Positions 1 to 11,000 of a DNA stretch of 22,075 nt are shown in pieces. Below the pieces are notes generated by a model that saw only the letters and a list, made by a program, of their open reading frames with translations, made no database searches and had not been told where the DNA came from. Source of the stretch: Protostelium mycophagum (taxonomy: Eukaryota > Evosea > Variosea > Protosteliida > Protosteliaceae); assembly GCA_002081555.1 (NCBI GenBank), contig MZNV01002313.1, positions 1-22,075 of the forward strand, read 5' to 3'. The stretch's first letter is position 1. Each line of letters opens with the position of its first letter. Made by a program: the position numbers and the translations under genes.

Positions 1-600
1 AGAATCATTGCTAACTTGGAGTCTAGTAGAAAATGGACCTTATCAGGTTTCATTGTTTGTGGATATGTGCAGCATTCCACTACAGTCAATGACTACAATA
101 AGAAGGCAGCTCAGAAACTCAAACTGCCTTGACTACTCAAAGATGATTCTAACTTGCTTCAGGAATATCTCACAAGCATTGATTTGTACAAGCAAATATT
201 GTACACCAATGTAAGAATTGTGATTCAAACATTCACATACAGATGCATCTACATCAACAAATTCAGCTATGCAGATGCATCTGCATAAACAAATTCAGCT
301 ATGCAGATGTATGTCTTGTTCAAGCTCCAGCCAATTCCTATCAGCCCCTCATAGAACCAGTGATCACATGTTAACAAAAGCAAGAGAGGTCTTGGTTCCT
401 TTACAACAAACACACAAGGTTGAGCAACCTTATTCTGTGTTGATGCATAAAGATATCAGTGGTTCACCTTAAACCGGTTTGGCAATAAGATATCTTCACG
501 TAACTGCCCGTTTTCACTTTTCTTCAGAATTTAAACAGTGAAGAGACCGCGACTGTGTGATACGTGTCTTATTGAATCTTTGTTATAATACAAAATATTT
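1..600. other. AT-rich left flank, no secure gene
   Basis: I see no reading frame here that I can defend as a gene. The plus-strand frame starting at base 2 reads like protein for about 75 codons with one interruption (for example the run LLQEYLTSIDLYKQILYTNV near 130-220). This could be the remnant of a decayed coding sequence, but I do not recognise the family. No splice sites in the style of the downstream genes frame it. The stretch is richer in A+T than the gene that follows. Confidence 0.3.
240..303. repeat. Two copies of a 32-bp tandem repeat
   Basis: Two head-to-tail 32-bp units lie at 240-271 and 272-303. Each begins CAGATGCATCT and ends AAATTCAGCTATG, and they differ at about three positions. 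A third copy starts at 304 (CAGATG) and quickly loses similarity. This is a small minisatellite of the kind made by slippage or unequal exchange. It lies outside any gene I can support. Confidence 0.75.
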
Positions 601-608
601 ATTTGTCC

Positions 609-1311
609 CTAAGCATATAAAAGAAATTCCCCAGGGGCTGCAGATATCTCAAAGCGCTTACAAGTTATATATCCAATATGTAATAAATCGTCTTTTTCTA
701 TGTTGTATACTTCGTTGTAGATAGGACATACAGGCCTAAATTTAAGGCTAACTCTAGCACCATTCAAAGGAATTATTAATATGCCATTTACTTCTTGAGC
801 TGTTGCTAAATTTAACCTACCACCAGCCCTCTATATGATATCCGTCAAATCTTGCCGGTTAAAATATTTTTTGTATTTCCTTGCATACTTTGTGATCTAT
901 TTTAAATTCCACTCTGTACCATAATTTTAAATCATCTATTACCCGGCGGACACGGATTTGTACCAATTTTATCCCGGTAAAGCTGCTCCTTCGTTCTGTT
1001 TTTATGTGAAAGATTTTGAACAAACATTTCCGAAGAAAAACCAGATCTATTTTGAGAAAAGCGCACCTGACAGTTGTGGCTTCCAGTGGTAATGCCATCG
1101 GGATATCTTTAGGGTCTGTGTTTAGCTTTACAGCTTCAGGCAATGAATGCTTGAGCTTCTTCATTGCAGTGAGCTGATGTAAGCTTGCTGTCTCTTCTGT
1201 TCCAGTATTCAATGTGGTAAGTCGGGATCTGAAGGATCGGGAATGATTCATTCGTGAGAACGCCGGGGCACCTTTGCTGTGTGCTTTTGTTTGAGCAACA
1301 AACAATTTCAT
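609..1311 (-). pseudogene. Degraded coding relic, family unknown
   Basis: On the minus strand a 150-codon open stretch (1311-859) is followed by a second open stretch (about 833-609) in another frame. Both have protein-like composition. The first has alternating basic and hydrophobic residues near its end (VEFKIDHKVCKEIQKIF). The second is rich in short hydrophobic strands (VNGILIIPLNGARVSLKF). No intron signals link them, so I read the region as one old coding sequence that is now broken in a few places. I do not recognise the family. It could be a mobile or virus-derived element or a dead host gene. It ends only about 95 bp upstream of the start codon of the giant plus-strand gene. Confidence 0.4.
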
Positions 1312-1406
1312 ATTTCAGGCAGCAGCAGACGAGACGGCCACAAGTGCTTTGTCCTCTTGTCCTCTGTTGAGCTTAGAAACACATTCCCTTAATACAGAGG
1401 CTGGAG

Positions 1407-4400
1407 ATGAAGACTTTGTATTTGTTGGCAGTCGTATTCTTTCTGTCCTTCAGCTTCGTTCCAGCGAGTAAGTCTACTTACACGTAATAATTCAGCCTTC
1501 GTCTCATGTTTGTAAAGATGGCCTGACGGGAACTAATGCACTTCGATATCAAGGCCCACCAACAACAAGTTCTACATATGAAGGTACCGGCTGCTCTTTC
1601 ACTGCAGAGAGATCATTTTCAGTAAGATATCACATGTTTTGGAAATCTTTCGGGCATTTTTGATTGACGGCACTCAGATTTCAACCGTTGGCTTTTATGC
1701 TGATCCAAGTGTTTCACCAGCATATGTCACCATCACCGTATCAAATATAAATCCCGCCAAACCTGTGCTCTACACGGAGCCAGTGACAGTGTCGTCGAGC
1801 GATTCGCAATGGGCAACGGTGCGATTCATCTTCAATTTATTTTATTTTAATCCAAACAGAGGGCTCAGAATCAAAATTTCATCTACATCAACTTGACAAC
1901 TCCTGCATTTATTGGCTCTGGCGAGAGTGTTGTGCTTTCAGCGAATATCACGACACTAGCACCACAGACATTGCCTGGGAATGAGTGGATAGATCCCATC
2001 AATAACAGAAGAAACCGATATTTCACTTTCGATGGAGGTATGATCTCAATGTTTTTCAGGATCTTAATGTTTCTCAGATATTTGGACCTCCACTCAAACA
2101 ACTTACACCAGCAATGCATTTCCCACCACCACAAATAGTCCTTGTCCCTCCTGCACCACCACCTTCTTGTGGACACCTGATGATCTGGCTTTGCATACAT
2201 CACCTCCAGGCACCTCGTTCGACTTCAACAGCGTTGGGCCACAACAATCCCTCACCTGTACCACACCAACGAGCCAGTATTCTTATTCTTGGGAAACTCA
2301 ATCGAGCATCATCATCACCCATTTGGGAGTGGCACAACTTCCCTCACTGCCGTCAGGCGGAAACTCTGCGGGTGTGTCACTGAACCTCACTGTCGGTTCA
2401 ACACAATATCCAATTGTGACAATTGACTACACTTCTCCATTGCAGAAACTCGACCACTGGTATTGGTTGCAACTGCCCAGCTCCATCTCTGTCCCGAGCC
2501 ACACCCTCGTGAGCTTGTCGACGCAAAACGTTGGTAGCAATTCATTGTACACTGGTTATGTGTGTTCTGGCACATTACAAGGAGTAGCCAGTTATTCCCA
2601 ACATTTGTACAGACCAAATTTTGACCAAGCCGTCTTTTTGGGAAACTTTCGGTTTCACGTCGACGGTAGGATTTTTTTCCGTGAAATTTCTAAACGACAA
2701 AGACGTCATCACCGGCACGGCCAAACCTCATCTCAATTTACAACTGGAAGGCGCTCATCCTCTGAGTAGCACGCCGACATCCGCTTATGTTAGCAGTTTG
2801 GAATTAGTGGGGGCAAACAGATTTATTGTGGACAATTATTTTTATGACAGCACACTCAACACCCAACTAATGTCTGTGGCCGACCCTCTCACTTTTGAGT
2901 GCGTAATGGAGATTTCATGGAGCATTCTAAATTTCCCAGGACGGACATATATCAGTATCCTCTGGGAAGATATAGATTCGGATTTTCAGCAAATGGAAGC
3001 GCCCTTGTACAGAGATATCTGGGTGGAGACGTGGAGACCGTCCTCCCCATAGATTTCTCCCCGCTGTCAATTTCCCAGGGCTCAGATCCGCACAGATTTA
3101 TTCTGGCACCCATGCGCGACTCCAAAGTAGTCGTTTGGGACTCACAGGGCAGAGTGTGAGTCTGAAAAACCGATGAAATTTCGCTGAATGATTCAGATTC
3201 ACTTCTGTGCCGTTCTTCGACCGCAACGCGAGTGCGGTGTCCCAGCAGTTTGGAAAATGGCAAAATCTTTGGAGATATAATGGGAGTTACGCTCAGCCTC
3301 CACCGGGAACCTTTTTCCAAGTCAAATCTGTCATTTCTGAAGAAGACTACCTGTTTATTTTGGCTGACGGAAGGCTGTATTATATGGTCTGGACAGAGGA
3401 TAATATGTCTGGGGTGAGATTTTGAAATTTGAAATCGAAAATAGGCGGGAAATTGACCTTCTGATAGTTTGCTGCGAATCCAGTGCCTTTATTAGTCAGT
3501 CTTTCTGCTAATGATAATTACATACAAGTTGCAAAACAGCAAAATAATATTTATCTGCTCAAAGACTCCGGTATTGAGGTCGGACTCGGTATTTCATGGA
3601 GATTTCGCTAAATATCACAGGCGTTTGATTTCAATACCGGAGAATTATTGGCCAAATTTTCGTTTGCGGTAAGAGACGTGGCGGTACCCAATAAGGCGAT
3701 GGCCATCTTTGATAACAAATTAATGGTTACCATTGGAGACAATTGGAGATCCGTTTTCACATTCTCATTAGAATGCGACAAAGGTTACTTTGGTTACTAC
3801 TGCAACCAAGGTGAGTGGACATTTCAATCTTTTCAAGATTCGAATTGATCATGTCAGCGGCACAACCTTGCCTCAATGGTACGTCATCTTATGGAAGAGC
3901 CGGAGATGGAATGTGTTCGTGTCCAGCAGGTTTATATTACAATAATGGCGTTTGTACAAGAGGTAATTATTTACTTCTGTTATGACCTTGTATGAAAAGA
4001 TAATGCAAATGCTGATGACGTCATCAGTATCACACTTCCGTCACGACTACATGATCTATAACAACACGAATTTACCCGGTAGCCCCGTAGCGGCATGTCA
4101 TGGAAACTCGATTGGAACTTCTGGATTTTTCTCCACAGTTTACTTATTGTTTGTATCCGGGAACATTGTCGAGCTAGATTACAGTCAGCCCACTACAAAT
4201 CCGTATAATTTTGTCAACAACATCACCATCAGCCCACCCATCACAAACATAAAGTCGATCGCTTACGGATCCAACGCGTTCGTGGCTGTGGACGAGGCGG
4301 GTCGCTTGTGGGGAATCGATTTGAATGGAACAAGCCAGCTCATCTTGACAAGCATCGTGGGTGCCGTGCAAGTGCAATACAAAGATCTACTTGGTGAGTA

Positions 4401-5066
4401 CTTTGGGTTGCGAATGAAATAATGACATTTCTGCAGGGAATTTCTATGTGTTGACCAATACCGGCAGGATGTTCCAGATTACAAAGAATCCGGCAGCTTC
4501 AGATTTCTCTTCTGCCAATCTGACCACCATGCCACCCATCGAACAGACCCAATACCCCATTATAGGTTTCGGCATAGACAACAGCGGTGAGTGCATCTAT
4601 ATTTTCTTAGCACAAAGTTGCTCAGATTTTCCAGGCCGAGCTTGGATCTACGTGCCGCAAGGTATTGCTGCGGCTGATGACAGGACTCTTTCCGATGTCA
4701 GAACACCATTATTAAATCCTGGAAGCATGTATCCCTCGGACTTTGGACAGCTGACAGGTCTCAATATGCACGAGACCATATACGGATCGGTTCAGTATAT
4801 TTTCTCCACCGGGAGAGTGAGTACACTTGACATCTGACATGTGATTGACGTGTTATAGATAGTACAAGAACTACCGAATTTCCCGGATTTGGGACCTGAC
4901 GCTCCATTGTACTCGCTCGGAGCACCCGCCAACTCTATGTACTCACCTGACACACAATATCAATATTCACTGCAGAGACCCACTACTGTATACAAGAGCG
5001 ATCAGATGAACGGCCCAGTCTGGGTCTATGATGCTGTCGGTAAACTCATTGTAGATTACCGATCAG
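1407..5066 (+). other. N-terminal ectodomain of the giant protein, propeller-like motifs
   Basis: Fifteen exons encode about 1,000 residues. After the signal peptide (residues 1-20) come two regions I cannot assign. The first (about 20-480) is rich in Ser, Thr and aromatic residues, with beta-strand-like alternation and many N-glycosylation sequons. The second contains recurring short motifs of the form aromatic-x-L-x-D-x-G-x-L-x-x-(W/M): YLFILADGRLYYM (about 3345), FVAVDEAGRLWGID (about 4280) and FYVLTNTGRMFQI (about 4440). Such motifs are typical of RCC1-like or other beta-propeller blades, so a divergent propeller is a reasonable inference. I cannot count blades reliably. A short Cys pair motif (CDKGYFGYYCN, CSCPAGLYYNNGVC) interrupts it at 3775-3962. 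Confidence 0.5.
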
Positions 5067-8000
5067 GTGAGTCTTTTCTTTCCAGAATTTGACTGAAAAC
5101 TGTCAGATTGCGACGCAGGATTCTTCGGAGCAACATGTCAACCTTGCAACTGTGTCGTCGGAATCTGTAATGACGGCATGATGGGAACCGGAATATGTAC
5201 TTGCCCTGACAACAATTACGGCAGCGCAAGATGCGACAGATGTATTGGTGGTTACACCGGTGCCACAAACGGATCTTGTACAGTTTGTCCCGCCGGAACT
5301 GGAAACACAGACGGAGGGGTATGCACTCCTTGTGGGGCGGGAACTTTTTCATCTGGCAACGGAATGTGTATCGCTTGCCCCATCGGAACCTTTTATTCGG
5401 GTGTTGGGGGTGAGATCCAATAGTTAAAGTTCGAAGATTGACCTTTTGGTAGGCGACGAATTGCACACCCACACCAGTTGGATTTTACCAACCGAACTCC
5501 GGACGTGAGTGTTTATTTTCGTAGAATGATTATTGATTCAGACAGAGACGGCTCCTTTGCCATGCTCGCCCGGAACCTTCTCTCAGATAAATGGAAGTAT
5601 ACAATGCAGCCAATGTGGCCAAGGCACATATCAGCCGTCCATCGGACAGAGCTTGTGCTTATTGTGCCCCGTGGGAACAGTTCCAGACCCACTCCACGCT
5701 TCGTGTACTCCATGCGGACCTGGAACTTATCAGCCAGTCTCCATCAGTGGCAATACCACTTGTTTACCTTGTCCAACAGGAACATATAATATCGAATTCG
5801 GACAATACGTCTGTAACAACTGTACCATCGGGACTTACCAGGACCAGACCGGATCTCTCAACTGCAAAGGTTGTCCCGGTGGAGGCTACGCACCTTCCCC
5901 AGGACTCTCTGTCTGCCAAACCTGCCAAGGCGTGATCGACATCTCAGGCACAAGCTGTGGACCGTGCGATGACGGCTTCAGTTACAATACGTCCTCTTCT
6001 TCATGCCAACTCTGCCCCGCTGGGTCATATTCCACCTCTGGACTTACTTGTCAGCCATGTAACGAGGGAACATACAGTGAATTCCCCGGATCATTACAGT
6101 GCGACCTCTGCCCCTTGGGAACTTTCTCCAACACCACTGGACTCACTTCTTGCCTTACTTGCCCCGCTGGGACCTCCGCAAACCAAGAGGGCTCTACTGT
6201 GTGCTCTGCTTGCCCGGCAGGAACATATTCCGTCGGAGTGGATTGCGTACCATGCTCTCCAGGAACTTTCACCAATACCTCCGGAAATGGCGCATGTACA
6301 GATTGTCCAGGCGGCACATTCAACAACATCTTTAGGGCTATCTCTTGCAACCTCTGCCCCGCCGGAATGTTCAGTGACAGCGGATCGAGATCTTGCAAAA
6401 ATTGCTCTGTGGGATTCTTCTCCAGCCAGAACGGTACCGCACAGTGCACTCCATGCCCTGCCGGATATGCTGCTGAGAACGAAGGACAGACATCCTGCGT
6501 TCAATGCTCCATTTCTTCCAGAGACGGAAAGATCTGCAATTTTTGTGCGGCTGGAGAGGGTGTCTTTAATGGCCAATGCCTTCCCTGCCCCGCTGGACTC
6601 TACGCCGCAAACTCTATGTGTTTCGGTTGCCTGCCTGGATATTTCACCAACTCAGGAGCTGTCCAGTGCCTCCCTTGCCCCGCGGGGACTTTTTCGGCCA
6701 CAGCCAACAGCTCTACTTGTACAGCTTGTCCAACTGGATCCATCTCATCCAGCTCGGCGTCCACCAACTGTACCTCCTGCGCCGCTGGTTCTTACGCGCT
6801 CTCGCCACTGGCTTGCGCTCCGACACCTCCTGGGTCTTACACATCACAAAATGGAAGCATTGCACCCATCTTCTGCCCTCCCGGATCTGCTTCTGCCAGC
6901 TCTAATCAGACACACTGCGAAACATGTCCTGCGGGAACATTTCAGCCTAATTTTGGAGGAGTCTTGTGTACACCATGCGCTCTGGGAAGCTTCAGTAACT
7001 CAAGCAACAGCACTGTATGTGAAACCTGCCCTCTTGGATATGTCGCGGGTGCCATTGGATCCACTTCTTGCACCCCGTGCCAGGCTGGATCATTCTCATC
7101 ATCCACCAGCCTTTGCACCAATTGTCCTGCCGGAAGCTTCTCCAGCCAAAATGGAAGCTCCACTTGTTCCATCTGTGGGCCTGGAAGCATCACGTCATCT
7201 CCAGGACAGAGTAATTGCTCCATTTGTCCCGCTGGAACGTTTCAGCCATTCAACGGTAGTACCACATGCCAGACTTGTCCAGCGGGGTCATACTCTCCAA
7301 CTCCTGGAAGTCTGCAATGTTTCAGCTGCCCTCCTGCAACGGTGGCTCCTCAGCCTGGTACTGAGCAATGCAGACCTTGTGACCCGGGTAACTTTGCCAT
7401 CTCCAACACCACTTGTGGGAATTGCCCTGCCGGACAATATGCTGCGGCAGACTTTGTGTGCACCAACTGCCCTGCCGGATCATTCACTTCTCTTCCTGGC
7501 CAAGTCAACTGTCAATTATGTCCTATAGGTACTTTTCAGCCCGATATCGGACAAACTTCATGCACACCTTGTGCTGCTGGCTTCTATACACCCGTTCTGA
7601 ACAGCACTTCTTGTTTGCCTTGTACAAACGGCACCATCACAAGCCAATCTGGTCTAGGACAATGTACACCTTGTCCAATGGGAAAATTCGCTGCGTCACC
7701 CTCCTTCTGTCAAGACTGTGCCTCCGGAACGTACTCGGATGTTGCTGGTAGCGCAGTCTGTCAAGATTGTCCTCCAGGCTATGTCGCCCCTTCATCAGGT
7801 ACCAGTGCTTGCCAACCTTGTGGTGTGGGACAATACGCCATCTCCACAACAACTTGTGCTTCCTGCTCTCCTGGACAATATTCGCCAGCCCCCGGGAGCA
7901 CTTGCGAACCATGCCCTCCTGGATCTGTATCCACGATCACTGGAGCAACAACTTGTGATGCTTGCCCAGCAGGACAGTATCAACCAAACAATGGCACTAC

Positions 8001-11000
8001 TCTTTGTCTCAATTGCCCCGCTGGAACCTTCTCGGCCAACCCCAACAGTGTTTCTTGCACCACTTGCCCACCAGGATTTGTCGCCGGAAACGACCAATCT
8101 ACCGCATGTACCCCTTGCGATGGTGGAACTGTCACCTTAGGGTCCACCAAATTCTGCACAAAATGTGACGTGGGAATGTACTACCCCACACTGGGAGGCG
8201 AACACTGCGAGACATGTCCTGCTGGCACTTACGCTCCTTCTCCTGGACAATTTAGATGTACTGAATGCCCTGCTGGTTCAGCGCAGAGCAACCCAGGGAG
8301 CCAATTTTGTAATCTCTGTCCATTGGGAACATACAGCAACCAGACCAACAGCTTGAACTGTACTACCTGTCCACCAAGTCTCGTCGCACGGACAGTTGGG
8401 TCCATGGAATGCAGACCTTGTGATACTGGAAACTTTCCTACCAGTTCATCCACTTGTGGAAATTGCCCGGCCGGATCATACGCCAATTTGACCTCAGGGG
8501 TTTGTTACCTTTGTGACCCAGGTTCTTTCACCGCTCTTGCTGGTCAGATCCGCTGCGACCACTGTCCTGTGGGACAATACCAGGACAAAGAAGGAAAGAC
8601 AGGATGTCTTGACTGTCCCATCGGAACATACTCCAACATGTTTGGAGCAACCAGCTGCACGACTTGTCCTCCTGGTGCGATATCAGCAACTTCGGCTCAA
8701 TCCATCTGTACAGCTTGTCCAGCCGGTCAGTACTCTGTCTCCCCGACAGTATGCTTGCCTTGTTCTGCAGGAGAGTATACCCCAGACCCAGGTTTTTCTG
8801 ATTGTCTTGCTTGCCCCTCGGGATCCATCTCTGCTTCCGGAGGACAAGCTAAATGTGCACTGTGCCCCGCGGGAACCTTCACATCACAGAATGGAACAAG
8901 CTCTTGCTCTCCATGCCCTGCTGGAACGTTCTCAAATGTCGACGGATCTTCTGTGTGCACGCCTTGTCCGAATGGAACCATCTCTCAGGGACAGGCCACA
9001 CAATGTACACCGTGCCCTACCGGGTCATTCGCTCTGACATCCTCCCTATGCCAATCCTGTCCTGCCGGATATTATCAATCTCTCACTGGCTCAACCTCTT
9101 GCCTTCCTTGTGCTGCTGGCTTATTCGCCGGAGTGACTGGCAAGGTGAACTGTGACTTCTGTCCTCTGGGATACTATCAACCAGATATCGGCCAGTCCTC
9201 CTGTGACATCACTCCCGCCGGAACTTTCTCCTCCAATGTTGGCAGTACGAATTATAACACCTGCCCTCCCGGAACCATCGCCCCACTCCCTGGATCCACC
9301 TTCTGTACTCCTTGTAATCAAGGTTCCTACGCCAGCAGTCCCATCAGTTGTACCTTATGCCAACCCGGACAATACTCACCCAACATATCGAGTACAGAGT
9401 GTCTCACATGCCCCGCTGGAACCTTTTCTCCTTCTGCAGGAGGATTTAGATGCTCTGATTGTCCTGCGGGATCATATCAGAGCACAGATGGAAGCAAAGA
9501 CTGCGTGTTATGTCCTCCTGGACAATACACAAACCAAACGGCAAGCCTTGCGTGCCAAGATTGTCCACCAGGGCTAGTTTCACGCTTTCCCGGAGCTGTA
9601 GAATGCCGAGGATGTGATACTGGAAATTTTGCCGTCTCCACCACAACCTGCTCCTTCTGCCCGGCTGGACAATATGCTCCTTCTGTTGCCGGAGACGGTT
9701 TGACTTGCATAAAATGTGCCCCCGGAACAGTCAACCCCCTTCCCGGCCAAATCGCGTGTTCCCGCTGTCCGGCAGGCTATTATTCTAGCATTGAAGCTGG
9801 AATCCAATGTTTAGCTTGTCCCTCCGGAACCTTCGCCTCCAACATTAGCAGCACCCAGTGTACGACATGTCCTTCAGGATACATCACAGAAGGTGCTGCC
9901 CCGATACAGTGCAAGATCTGCCCTGCTGGAACTTATCAAGCCGCGGAGACCATCTGCGTCAGCTGTGCCGCTGGTTATTACACATCCGGACCAGGACTGA
10001 CCCAGTGTAGTATGTGTCCCGCCGGTACATATTCCACCGCGTCTTCCACACAATGTATCCCCTGTACACCTGGCACATATTCGGAGAGCGATGCGTCGTC
10101 ATCGTGCAAGAAATGCGATATCGGATACTCTACACCTGGTTATAATGCCACGAGCTGCACGGAATGTCCTCTTGGATCAGTTGCACCACGTGAAGGTTCC
10201 ACAGAATGTTTCCCTTGTCCTGTGGGACAATTCGCAGGCCTTGGAATGTCGCAATGTGCTCCTTGCAGCCCTGGATCTTATGCCAATACCACTGGCTCCT
10301 CCTCCTGCCCTGCCTGTGCCGCCGGATATGCAACGGACCAATCTGGTGCGTTTGAGTGTGTTGCTTGCGACTTGGGAATGTACATCGACAAACCTGGGCA
10401 AGAATACTGTCAATACTGTGACGATGGTACTTATACGAACGTAACCGGCTCGACCTTCTGCTACAACTGCACTGCAGGAAGTTATGCCATTTCAGGAGAC
10501 AGCTTTTGCACATTATGTGACCCTGGAACCTTCCAGAGTAAGGACAGCGCGGCCAATTGTAACCCCTGTCCTACTGGTTCTGCAACACCTTACTTGGGAT
10601 CCTCTTCTTGTGAGCTCTGCCAGCCCGGATTCTTCTCTTCCGCCCCAGAGGCCCTCTTTTGTACCAATTGTCAAGGTAACACTTACACCAACTTTGAGGG
10701 AAGTTTTGCCTGTAAACCTTGCCCCGCATATACGGTCACCAATTCCAACAGAACCGCTTGTGAATGCGACGTGAGTACCATGCGTCACTAATATTTGAAT
10801 CACTGATCATTCCAGTACAACACTGCCATTGACCCTGGAACTCTTGAGTGTGTTCCCTGCCCAGAGGGAGGAAACTGCACAGTGAGGGGTGTCATCTCTA
10901 GTGCTGTAGGATATTGGCCCGACGGTGCGTTCAACGGCAGCTACACTTACGATCCCAATAACGTCAACATCACAAACAACGGAACCGATGTGGTGAACCA

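Noticed and set aside
5957-7528. A 523-codon open frame on the plus strand inside the repeat array
   Set aside because: It is the shifted frame of the Cys-rich array. The repeated codon pattern leaves few stops, and the product is a Leu/Pro/Ala-rich shadow of the CPAGT modules.
6051-9807. Several minus-strand open frames of 60-160 codons over the array
   Set aside because: They repeat with the module period and mirror the plus-strand repeats. No start context, introns or domain support them.
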